Below are positions 1-6,805 of a stretch of 7,897 nucleotides of DNA, piece after piece. The DNA is taken from NCBI GenBank assembly GCA_903864375.1, contig CAIPFS010000345.1:1-7897 (forward strand), written 5' to 3'. The position numbers and the translations under genes were made by a program. Within the stretch, counting starts at the first letter, position 1. The number at the start of each line of letters is the position of its first letter. The DNA comes from an uncultured Verrucomicrobiota bacterium. GTDB lineage: Bacteria > Verrucomicrobiota > Verrucomicrobiia > Limisphaerales > UBA9464. The notes beneath the pieces are model-generated. The model made no database searches, had not been told where the DNA came from, and was given only the letters and a program-made list of their open reading frames with translations.

Positions 1-8
1 CCGCAGTG

Positions 9-99
9 GCGGGACGCGTCCCTCCGGACGCAAGTCCCTCCGAAGGAGGAACATCCAACGGAGGGACGCGCTTCCGCAAGTCCCCAATTATTGCGGGGA
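9..99. repeat. Palindromic repeat module A (gggacgcg/tccc type)
   Basis: A dense cluster of inverted and direct repeats. Bases 15-26 and 59-70 form a perfect 12-bp inverted repeat (cgcgtccctccg / cggagggacgcg). Bases 11-22 are themselves a perfect 12-bp palindrome (gggacgcgtccc). Bases 34-42 can alternatively pair with 59-67 over 9 bp. The 10-mer cgcaagtccc occurs at 29-38 and again at 75-84. A further small stem pairs 74-79 (ccgcaa) with 91-96 (ttgcgg). Competing pairings like these are typical of REP-like intergenic elements. No coding potential is credible here. The link to verrucomicrobial genomes is from general memory, not a search. Confidence 0.7.
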
Positions 100-138
100 T
101 CACTCCTTCTCACGTTCTCAAGGCACCTCAGTAGCGAA

Positions 139-178
139 GGCTTCCCAGCCTGCTGTGCCGCAGGTTTCCAAACCTGCC
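139..178. repeat. Palindromic repeat module B (two tandem hairpin units)
   Basis: Two related 16-base units, each a small palindrome, lie in tandem with 8 bases between them. The first (139-154) has the stem aggct/agcct around tccc. The second (162-177) belongs to a perfect 8-bp inverted repeat, gcaggttt (160-167) and aaacctgc (170-177), around a two-base centre. The units agree at 13 of 16 positions, and the differences at positions 4 and 11 of the unit are compensating, so both stems still pair. A third, decayed copy begins at 277. Confidence 0.7.
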
Positions 179-196
179 GGGGCGTCGGTGAATCGA

Positions 197-237
197 GACG
201 TTCAGGGATGGGCTGCGGCTCAGCGGACTTGAACGTC
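197..237. repeat. Long imperfect hairpin between repeat modules
   Basis: Bases 197-204 (gacgttca) and 230-237 (tgaacgtc) are a perfect 8-bp inverted repeat. Inside the 25-base interval a second stem, gctg (212-215) with cagc (221-224), can form. The whole would fold as a two-step hairpin. It has no T-tract on either side, so it does not look like an intrinsic terminator. It may be another member of the palindrome cluster or a spacer between modules. Confidence 0.5.
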
Positions 238-246
238 GGCGACACG

Positions 247-299
247 GCAGACAGGAATTTCTGCGCTACGGCCTAGCGCAGGTTTCCATAACTACCCGG
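247..299. repeat. Palindromic repeat module C, with decayed copy of the module B unit
   Basis: Bases 261-268 (ctgcgcta) and 274-281 (tagcgcag) form a perfect 8-bp stem around a five-base loop. Just upstream gcaga (247-251) pairs with tctgc (260-264). The 12-mer cgcaggtttcca at 277-288 is an exact repeat of 159-170, but the following half (289-299) has lost the pairing arm. On the minus strand this is the first strong stem after the permease stop codon, 59 bases away. It could slow or end transcription of the operon, although it is not followed by a T-run, so an intrinsic terminator call is not justified. Confidence 0.6.
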
Positions 300-339
300 T
301 CGTGAGGGAGAATTAGAGCGGTTGGGGATGTGGTTCTTT

Positions 340-2910
340 TCAGCCCGTTCCTTCCTGACGAAGGATTTCCAGAGGGGGTTCCTCGGCCACCCCGCGGCTT
401 GTCAGGATTCCCACGGCGATGGTCACCGCTGGGACGAATACCAACGCGGTCAGGAGGACACCTGGCGACCAGGCATAGCTGACTTCGAAGGTGAAGCGGG
501 CGAGCGCCCAACTGGCCACCACCGAGAGGAGGATGCCGGTCAGGGCTGAAAAAAGTCCAAGCACGGCGTATTCCGTGAACAGGATTTGGCGAATCTGGAA
601 CCGGGATGCACCCAGGGTCCGAAGGAGGACCGCTTCCTGCACCCGCTGACCGCGTCCGGACAGAACGGAACCGATCAGGACGACCACGCCGGTCCCGGCG
701 GTCAGCCCGGCCATGAAGCGGATGGCCAGGGCCACTTTGTTCAGGATGGTCTCAAGGGTCTGCAGGATGGTGGCGAGGTCGATGGTGCTGACATTGGGGA
801 AGGCTTTGCCGAGTTCCCGCTGAAGCCGGGCGCTGGTCTGACTGTCGGGCAGATGGGTTGCGGCGAGGAACATGGCCGGGGCGGATTCGAGGACGCCGTT
901 GGGGAACACGACGTAGAAGTTGGGGCGCAGCTGGCGCCAGTCGACTTCGCGAAGACTGGTGATGACACACGGAATGGGGACTCCCTGAACATCGAACTCC
1001 AGGGTGTCGCCCAAGCTCACCCGCAGTTCCTTTGCGATGTTGGCCTCGACAGAGACCGGGACACGATTGGACACGGAGGGTTCACCAAGAAAGCGGGTGG
1101 CCAGGGTTCCAGCGGTCAGATGTTCAGCCTCGACCAGATTGGTCCGCCAGGTGGACCGGTATTCCCGGCGAAGAGCCCAATCGGGTGGTCCATCAGGCCG
1201 GTCACGATGGTCACCTTCCTTGTGCATCAACGCTTCGGTGGGCACTTCCTTTACTTTTTGCAACCGCATGGTGACCACTGGGGCTTCGCTGAGAATGGGT
1301 AGTCCCAATCGTTGGAACAGAGCCAGAAGTCCGTCGCGCTGGTCGGTCTGGATGTCGAACAGGAGGGCATTGGGGCCATTTTTCTGGCCCGGAGGAAACA
1401 ATTGTTCCAGCAGGACAGTGCGGGTCAGTTGCAGGGTGACGATGAGAAAGGTCCCAAGGCCGAGCGACACCAGCAGGAGGAGAGTTCTGTTGTTGGGGCG
1501 ATGCAGGCTGGCGAGGCCCTGACGGAAAACGAAGGGTAATGGGAGCCGGGCCAGCTGCCGGGCCAGCTGGATGATGAGCCCTGCGGTGACGGCCAGCAAA
1601 CCGAGCGCTGCCGCCAGTCCCCCCGTAAAGGCAAACCCCTCCCACCAATGGGGCGTCTGCGCCCCGGAAAATCCGGCGACGGCGAGCGCCATCAGCCCGT
1701 AGACCACCCAGGTGGCTGCGGCCCGCCGGCGGGGAGGTTCATAGGCGGCCCGGATGGCGGCCAGGGGTGAAACGGTGCGAATTTCAAGAAGGGGCAGCAG
1801 GGTGAAGATCAGGCAAATGCCCATACCCACGGCACCGCCGATGGCGGCTGAAGTCCATTCCCATTGGGTCTGAAAGGAGACAGGGAGAATGCCTTGTAGC
1901 AACCGCGGGAGAGCCGTGGAAGCGACCATTCCGAGAGTGATGCCCACGAGGCTGCCAGCAGCGCCCAATGCCAAGGCCTGGGCGAGGTAAATGGCGAAGG
2001 TGGCAGCGATGGACGCCCCCAGACATCGCAAGACCGCGATGCTCGATAGCTTGCGGCGAAGGTGGACCTGAACGGCACTGGCGACACCAATCGCCCCCAG
2101 CAGGAGCGCCACCAGGGCCACGAGGTTGAGAAATCGAAAAAGATTTTCCATGGCCCGTCCGAGGTCCCGCTGACGGCGGGCGACGGTGTCGGTCTCCAAC
2201 CGTCTCTGCCGCAGGTCGGACTGGTGCTCCTTGACCCATTTTTCTGTGTCAAACCCGGAATCCAACTGGAGGTACTGCCGGTAGCGGGCCAGGGAAACCC
2301 CTTTGAGCAGGCCGGTCCGGTCCAGGTCGCGGGCCGGGAGGAAGACCCGTGGGGCAAGCGCTCCGAAAGCGACACTATCCCCGGGGACCTTGCGGAGTGC
2401 CCCCAGCACGAGGAAATCGGCTTTACCCAGCCGGACAGAATCACCGGACTTAAGCCCAAACTGTTGGAGCAGGCTTTCCTCAATCACCACACCTTCGCCC
2501 CGATGAAATGCCGTGGCAGCTGCTGGCGGATCTGTCTCCATCTGGCCGTAAAACGGAAATTCGCCATCCAGTGCCCGTGCATTCACCAGGCGGTTGCCGT
2601 TGGTGGTGGTCAGCATGGTGGAAAAGCTGGTTTCGCGGGCGGATTTGCCTCCCAGACTGGCGAGCCATTCCTCATCCGGGGCAGTCATCGGGGTTCTGCT
2701 GGTGACCACGAGATCTGCCCCGAGGAGGGTCTTCGCCTGTTGACCGATGGCCCTCTGGACACTTCCGCCGAGGGAATGGATGGCGACGAGCGCGGCCACA
2801 CCCGGCGAGATGCTGAGGGAGAAGAGAAAGAGGCGGCCCCGGGTCGATTGCGAATCGCGCCAGGCCATCGTCCAGGTCCAGCGGTTCAACAGGGCAGACA
2901 AGACGCTCAT
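340..2910 (-). CDS. YbbP-type ABC transporter permease (COG3127, MacB/FtsX fold)
   Basis: Membrane subunit of an ABC transporter of the YbbA-YbbP group; 856 residues, about the usual length. Hydrophobic stretches that look like membrane helices lie near residues 27-47, 258-282, 300-330, 353-376, 398-414, 426-449, 476-498, 730-750, 777-803 and 815-837. This is the arrangement of a duplicated FtsX-type core with two large extracytoplasmic parts (about 48-255 and 500-728). Both FtsX repeats carry the typical turn, LRCLGAS near 294-300 and LRTLGAS near 763-769. YbbP-like signatures are RREYRSTWR (581-589) and REVDWRQLRPNFYVVFP (654-670). I chose the ATG at 2910, not one 16 codons upstream, because it overlaps the ATPase stop as ATGA. 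No Shine-Dalgarno sequence precedes it, which fits translational coupling. The substrate is unknown. In enterobacteria the related pair neighbours an esterase gene (tesA); none is present here. Confidence 0.93.
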   Translation of the reverse strand: MSVLSALLNRWTWTMAWRDSQSTRGRLFLFSLSISPGVAALVAIHSLGGSVQRAIGQQAKTLLGADLVVTSRTPMTAPDEEWLASLGGKSARETSFSTMLTTTNGNRLVNARALDGEFPFYGQMETDPPAAATAFHRGEGVVIEESLLQQFGLKSGDSVRLGKADFLVLGALRKVPGDSVAFGALAPRVFLPARDLDRTGLLKGVSLARYRQYLQLDSGFDTEKWVKEHQSDLRQRRLETDTVARRQRDLGRAMENLFRFLNLVALVALLLGAIGVASAVQVHLRRKLSSIAVLRCLGASIAATFAIYLAQALALGAAGSLVGITLGMVASTALPRLLQGILPVSFQTQWEWTSAAIGGAVGMGICLIFTLLPLLEIRTVSPLAAIRAAYEPPRRRAAATWVVYGLMALAVAGFSGAQTPHWWEGFAFTGGLAAALGLLAVTAGLIIQLARQLARLPLPFVFRQGLASLHRPNNRTLLLLVSLGLGTFLIVTLQLTRTVLLEQLFPPGQKNGPNALLFDIQTDQRDGLLALFQRLGLPILSEAPVVTMRLQKVKEVPTEALMHKEGDHRDRPDGPPDWALRREYRSTWRTNLVEAEHLTAGTLATRFLGEPSVSNRVPVSVEANIAKELRVSLGDTLEFDVQGVPIPCVITSLREVDWRQLRPNFYVVFPNGVLESAPAMFLAATHLPDSQTSARLQRELGKAFPNVSTIDLATILQTLETILNKVALAIRFMAGLTAGTGVVVLIGSVLSGRGQRVQEAVLLRTLGASRFQIRQILFTEYAVLGLFSALTGILLSVVASWALARFTFEVSYAWSPGVLLTALVFVPAVTIAVGILTSRGVAEEPPLEILRQEGTG
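2907..2910 (-). promoter_or_regulatory. ATGA stop-start overlap (translational coupling)
   Basis: On the minus strand the ATPase ends ATA TGA and the permease begins ATG AGC, sharing the four bases ATGA. There is no purine-rich ribosome-binding site in the 20 bases before the permease ATG. Re-initiation by ribosomes finishing the ATPase is therefore the likely way the permease is translated, which would keep the two subunits in fixed ratio. Confidence 0.8.
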
Positions 2911-3608
2911 ATCGGGGTGAGAACACGGCCACCTTTGAGCCGGAGTGTTCGCTGGCAACGGGCCGCGAGGTCCAGATCATGGGTGACCAGGACGAGGGCG
3001 GTTCCCGCGGCGGAATTCAGGGAGAAGATCAGTTCCACCACCCGTTGGGCGGTTTCGTCGTCGAGATTTCCCGTGGGTTCATCCGCAAAGAGTAGCTGCG
3101 GACGAGTCGCGAACGCCCGGGCGAGAGCCACCCGTTGTTGTTCGCCACCACTGAGCTGGGTGGGATAGTGATGGGTTCGGCTGCCGAGACCCACCTGATG
3201 GAGAAGAGCCCGGGCCGTCTCCTGCGATGCTGTTCCCGAGCGGAGCTCCAGCGGGACCATGACGTTTTCAAGGGCGGTCAGGGAGGGCAGGAGCTGGAAG
3301 TTCTGGAAAATAAATCCCACGCGCGCATTGCGCACCCGGGCCCGGCCATCCTCATCGAGCGAACTGAACGGTTCTCCTCCGAGCGAAACTTCCCCCGAGG
3401 TGGGGGTGTCCAGGCCGGCGCAAAGACCCAGCAGGGTGGTCTTGCCGCTGCCGCTGGGGCCGACAATTGCCAGGGTTTCACCGGCACCGAGGTCAAAGCT
3501 GACCTCCTTGAGGACGGTCAATGCCTCCGTTCCGCGCCCATAGCTTTTGGTCAGTTGACGGGCGCTGAGGATGGTCGGTTGGCTCACAGCCGCGAACTTG
3601 GCGGTCAA
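2907..3608 (-). CDS. LolD/YbbA-family ABC transporter ATPase
   Basis: Nucleotide-binding subunit that would power the permease encoded directly after it; 233 residues, normal for the family. All catalytic motifs are intact: Walker A GPSGSGKT (50-57), Q-loop glutamine 102 in FQNFQLLP, signature LSGGEQQR (152-159), Walker B LLFADEP (172-178) with catalytic Glu177, D-loop near NLDD (181-184) and switch His210 in VTHD. The FQNFQLLPSLTALENV segment is typical of the LolD/MacB/YbbA branch of exporters and mechanotransmission systems. The start shown is a TTG three bases after the helicase stop codon, with a weak GGA ribosome-binding motif inside the end of the helicase gene. A GTG at 3587 giving a protein starting MSQPTIL is a real alternative and would match family N-termini better. 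The enzyme should sit on the cytoplasmic face of the inner membrane. Confidence 0.95.
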   Translation of the reverse strand: MTAKFAAVSQPTILSARQLTKSYGRGTEALTVLKEVSFDLGAGETLAIVGPSGSGKTTLLGLCAGLDTPTSGEVSLGGEPFSSLDEDGRARVRNARVGFIFQNFQLLPSLTALENVMVPLELRSGTASQETARALLHQVGLGSRTHHYPTQLSGGEQQRVALARAFATRPQLLFADEPTGNLDDETAQRVVELIFSLNSAAGTALVLVTHDLDLAARCQRTLRLKGGRVLTPI

Positions 3609-3625
3609 CCGTTATCCGTCAACCG
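3604..3625 (-). promoter_or_regulatory. Helicase-ATPase junction with direct repeat and TTG start
   Basis: On the minus strand the octamer cggttgac occurs twice, at 3625-3618 and 3611-3604, 14 bases apart. The first copy is in the last helicase codons. The second contains the TTG start of the ATPase. Between them lie a GGA and the TAA stop (3614-3612). The GGA is at a reasonable distance to serve as a weak ribosome-binding site for the TTG. The repeat may be chance; the three-base spacing between stop and start is clear from the sequence. Confidence 0.5.
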
Positions 3626-6215
3626 CTGTCGGTTCAGTGGCGGGAGGAACTTCGGGGTCAAATCCGCCGATCAATCCAAAACGGACCCAGTGTAAACGGG
3701 GTTCCGACGCCGCTTTTGAAGCCGCCAAATCCACCTGAAAGTCCAGCGTCCAATCGTTGTGTTCCTCCGGGTCCAGGACCACCTGCCCGACCTGCCAGTG
3801 GGTTTTTTCCCCGGTCAAATGGATGTGGGTATGCCGGGGATTCCGCGCCTCGGGATCCAGTCGGATTCGGCTGTGGGTGTTGCGGTAGGTGGTCCAGGCG
3901 GTGGTGAGACGCACCTCAGACGGGACGATCTCATCGTTCGATGCGACGGCGGGAATGGCCTGGAGGGCGGAGCTGATCTCGCCCCGGGCCAGGCTCTGCA
4001 GAAATAGAAAGATGCGATGCCGGACGGCCGCCGTGAACGCCTTCGTGTCCCGGGTGATGTCTTTGGCCGCCTCCTCGGCACCGGGCGGACGCAGCTCCTT
4101 TTCCGGGGTCGTGGGACGGTAATCGGGATCCTGCATCCGTTCCCACTCTTCCATCAGGCTCGAATCCACCTGCCGGATCATGGCGGCGAGGTACACCTCC
4201 ATGTCCCGAACCGGCTCGGTCTTGGCCTGATCGGGCACGGTCTGGGCCAGAACCTTGTAGACACCATTCAAATGCCGCAGCAGCACTCCTTCGAACTTGT
4301 GCAACTCATAATCATTGACGTAGTCGGCAAACGATCGGAATTGCTCGAACATCTCCCGGGCAATCGATTTGGGACGAATGTTTTCGCCGGCGACCCAGGG
4401 ATGCTGGTCGGCGAAAACGTTGAAGGTCTCGTAAATCCAGTCCCGACGCGGTTTCGGATACTCGAGCTTTTCCAGTTCTTCCATCCGCTGCTCGTACTCC
4501 ATCCCCTGTTGCTTGAGCTCAGCAATCTTTTCGCCCTTCACCCGGTCCAGTTGCTTGCGCAACACGACGTCGGGATCTTCCAGGATCGACTCCACCAGGG
4601 TGATCAGATCCAGGCTGTAGTCGGCGGCAGCGGGATCGAGTTTGGGCAACGTGTCGAGGAGGTAGAGCGACAACGTCTGGTTCATCGAAAAATCATCCTG
4701 CAGGTCGACGTTCACCCGCAGATAGCTTCCGGACTCCGTCCGGGGAATGAACTCGACGACCTTCCGGTCCACCAGCGCCCGAAACAGTTGCCAGGCCCGG
4801 GTCCGAAGCGCCTTTTTGGATTTCGGACCTTCATGGCACTGGTCCAGCAGGGTCCGCATGACATCACAGCCGTTCTCCGGACGGCTCAGCACGTTCAGCA
4901 GCGTCCCATGGGAGACCTGGAAGCGCGAGACCAGCGGTTCGGGAGGAGCCCCGATCAATCGGGTGAAGGTGTTCTGGTCCCAGTTGACAAAGTTTTTTTC
5001 CGGCGGCTTTCGTTTGACCACCTTCTTGCCGTCCCGCGCTGCTTTTTCCTCCAGTTTGCGATTTTCCACCACATGCTCCGGAGCCTGTGCGATGACCCAG
5101 CCACGGTCGTCAAAGCCCTTGCGGCCGGCCCGACCGGCAATCTGATGAAAATCGCGGGCGGTCAGGATGCTGGTCTTTTGTCCGTCAAACTTGCAAAGGC
5201 GGGTGAACAGGACCGTGCGAATGGGAACATTGACGCCAACGCCGAGAGTGTCCGTTCCGCAAATAATCTTCAGCAGGCCCTGCTGGGCCAGTTGTTCAAC
5301 CAAGACCCGGTATTTGGGCAAGAGCCCGGCATGATGAATCCCGACCCCGTGGCGCAACCACTTTTTGACCTCGGGACCGTAGGGACTTGAAAATTTGAAG
5401 CCCTCCAGGGCCTTGGCCAGGACGGCTTTTTCCTCCTTGGTGCAAATGTTGATGCTGGTGAAATCCTGCGCGCTTTCCGCAGCCTCCAACTGGCTGAAAT
5501 GCACGACATACACGGGACATTGATGGCCCGCGACGAGGCCCTCGACGGTTTGGGACAACGGGGTTTCGGCGTAGGAAAACTCCAGGGGCACGGGGCGATC
5601 CCGTCCGGAGATCGTCACCGTGGGGAGACCATTGCCCCGGGTGAGTTCGGATTCGAAAAAGCGGGTGTCACCCAGGGTGGCCGACATCAGCAGGAAGCGG
5701 GTTCTGGGAAGGGTCAGGAGCGGAATCTGCCATGCTCCACCCCGTTCGCGGTCGGAATAGTAATGAAATTCATCCATCACCACGTCCCGGACCGCGCAGC
5801 GGGGACCCTCACGAAGCGCCATGTTGGCGAGGATTTCCGCGGTGCAACAGAGGATGGGGGCGCCATGATTGATGGTGGCGTCACCGGTGCTCAGCCCGAC
5901 ATTCTGCACCCCGAACTCCTTGCACAGCGCCAGCCACTTTTCATTGACCAGCGCCTTGATGGGGCAGGTGTAGACGGAGGGCCGTCCCTGGGCGAGCGAT
6001 TTGAAGTGGAGGGCCGAGGCGACCAGTGATTTTCCAGATCCGGTCGGCGTGTTGAGGATGACATTGCGCTCCTCAAACAACTCAAGAATGGCTTCCTCCT
6101 GGGCGGGGTACAGGGACAAGCCGCGACGGGAAACGTACTCCAGGAAGCGTCCGAGCAGCGCGTCGTTGCCAATTTTCTCGTCCCTCGGCAGGACGTCGTA
6201 GAGGGTGACGGACAC
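3612..6215 (-). CDS. Ski2-like DEAD/DEAH-box RNA helicase with DUF3516-type C-terminus
   Basis: Predicted ATP-dependent superfamily 2 RNA helicase, 867 residues, cytoplasmic. Visible motifs: Q-motif-like LYPAQEEAI (35-43), motif I NTPTGSGKS (55-63), GDATIN (111-116), motif II DEFHYYSD (148-155), motif III SAT (178-180), the Ski2-type HHAGLLPKYR (294-303), motif V GTDTLGVGVNVP (320-331) and motif VI QIAGRAGRKG (358-367). The H in DEFH and the HHAGLLP segment place it near Ski2/Mtr4/HelY rather than ordinary DEAD-box proteins. A Lys-rich linker (about 391-406) leads to a long helical C-terminal half resembling DUF3516, with SRFQVSHGTLLNVL (430-443), EYEQRMEELEKLEYPKP (about 553-569) and FEGVLLRHL. 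I recognise this family best from actinobacteria, where its role is not defined. The start is GTG; an in-frame TAG seven codons upstream is the stop of the preceding gene, so no longer start is possible. No clear ribosome-binding site is visible. It lies inside a tight operon with an ABC exporter. Confidence 0.93.
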   Translation of the reverse strand: MSVTLYDVLPRDEKIGNDALLGRFLEYVSRRGLSLYPAQEEAILELFEERNVILNTPTGSGKSLVASALHFKSLAQGRPSVYTCPIKALVNEKWLALCKEFGVQNVGLSTGDATINHGAPILCCTAEILANMALREGPRCAVRDVVMDEFHYYSDRERGGAWQIPLLTLPRTRFLLMSATLGDTRFFESELTRGNGLPTVTISGRDRPVPLEFSYAETPLSQTVEGLVAGHQCPVYVVHFSQLEAAESAQDFTSINICTKEEKAVLAKALEGFKFSSPYGPEVKKWLRHGVGIHHAGLLPKYRVLVEQLAQQGLLKIICGTDTLGVGVNVPIRTVLFTRLCKFDGQKTSILTARDFHQIAGRAGRKGFDDRGWVIAQAPEHVVENRKLEEKAARDGKKVVKRKPPEKNFVNWDQNTFTRLIGAPPEPLVSRFQVSHGTLLNVLSRPENGCDVMRTLLDQCHEGPKSKKALRTRAWQLFRALVDRKVVEFIPRTESGSYLRVNVDLQDDFSMNQTLSLYLLDTLPKLDPAAADYSLDLITLVESILEDPDVVLRKQLDRVKGEKIAELKQQGMEYEQRMEELEKLEYPKPRRDWIYETFNVFADQHPWVAGENIRPKSIAREMFEQFRSFADYVNDYELHKFEGVLLRHLNGVYKVLAQTVPDQAKTEPVRDMEVYLAAMIRQVDSSLMEEWERMQDPDYRPTTPEKELRPPGAEEAAKDITRDTKAFTAAVRHRIFLFLQSLARGEISSALQAIPAVASNDEIVPSEVRLTTAWTTYRNTHSRIRLDPEARNPRHTHIHLTGEKTHWQVGQVVLDPEEHNDWTLDFQVDLAASKAASEPRLHWVRFGLIGGFDPEVPPATEPTAVDG

Positions 6216-6233
6216 GGAATCGAGGGCCGGGTC

Positions 6234-6743
6234 CTACGGTTTGGGGAGATCGCCGGACGCTGGTGGCGTCGGGGGAAGGGGAGCCTGGGCCGGTGGAGGA
6301 GGGATTTTTCGCTTCCACGGGGTATCCGGGAATTTCTCCGGGAGCTTCATCGGCTTGGGTTTGGATTCCGCCATTTTCAAACTGGAATCATCACCCGTGG
6401 ACGACGGGGCACCCGGCGCGCTCATATCCTGTTTCCATGCCGCGATGCGGGCCTGGAGTCCATGATGCTCGGCGGTCGTCTTGTCGCCGGATTTCATGTA
6501 AAACAGGGAAAGGTTGGTGTGAACCAGTTGTTCGTTGGGCTTCAAGTCCCTGGCCTTGAGCCCCTCGAGAATGGCGGTGGGGTAGTCGCCCATTCGATAA
6601 TGGCACATGGCCAGACTCAATTGGGCGTCAAAATGTTGGGGGTCTTCCGCCAGGATGGCCACGAACCCCTCGGTGGCACCGGCATAGTTTCCCAGCGAGT
6701 ATTCATACATCGCGTCGTCGTAGGCGGCTTGCAGGTCGGACAT
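6234..6743 (-). CDS. Small tetratricopeptide-repeat (TPR) protein with Pro-rich tail
   Basis: Protein of 169 residues with about three TPR units (roughly residues 3-36, 37-70 and 71-104), shown by the A-Y/F-x-x-G-x-Y/D-x-x-A spacing in YSLGNYAGA, YRMGDYPTA and YMKSGDKTTA. TPRs normally serve as protein-binding scaffolds. The remainder (about 108-169) is low-complexity and rich in Pro, Lys and Ser, ending in runs of prolines; it is probably disordered. There is no signal peptide or membrane segment, so a cytoplasmic location is expected. I chose the ATG at 6743 because the first TPR helix begins at once (MSDLQAAYDD). An ATG at 6764 and a TTG at 6788 are possible but add residues unlike a TPR. 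No start has a good ribosome-binding site. It is the first gene of the minus-strand operon, 18 bp before the helicase, and its partner is unknown. Confidence 0.8.
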   Translation of the reverse strand: MSDLQAAYDDAMYEYSLGNYAGATEGFVAILAEDPQHFDAQLSLAMCHYRMGDYPTAILEGLKARDLKPNEQLVHTNLSLFYMKSGDKTTAEHHGLQARIAAWKQDMSAPGAPSSTGDDSSLKMAESKPKPMKLPEKFPDTPWKRKIPPPPAQAPLPPTPPASGDLPKP

Positions 6744-6805
6744 GGCAGTTGACGGCGGCAGCATCGTGGCGAATGTCACGGGCTGCAAGCGCGCTGACCA
6801 TCTCC
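6744..6805. promoter_or_regulatory. Divergent intergenic region between TPR operon and phosphatase
   Basis: These 62 bases must hold the 5' signals of both divergent units if the chosen starts are right. Only weak sigma-70-like elements are visible. On the minus strand TTGCAG and GATGCT are 17 bases apart, each matching the consensus at three positions, with the second at 6765-6760. On the plus strand TTGACG (6749-6754) has no good -10 at the right distance. The promoters may lie inside the opposing coding sequence or use another sigma factor. Confidence 0.35.

Noticed and set aside
91..276. 61-codon plus-strand frame in the left intergenic region
   Set aside because: It is built from the palindromic modules and has no protein-like features.
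9..299. CRISPR array
   Set aside because: The repeats are of different kinds, unevenly spaced and mostly palindromic; there are no regular spacers and no cas genes.
2062..3168. 368-codon plus-strand open frame opposite the permease and ATPase
   Set aside because: It spans the antisense of two well-supported genes and their junction; the product is low-complexity without any recognisable domain.
4017..5390. 457-codon plus-strand open frame opposite the helicase
   Set aside because: It lies wholly antisense to a helicase with all motifs intact; long antisense frames are common in G+C-rich genes and the product resembles no family.
3612..6215. Helicase as part of an antiviral defence system
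   Set aside because: Its motifs and C-terminal half match the Ski2-like DUF3516 family, and no nuclease, methylase or other defence gene is next to it.
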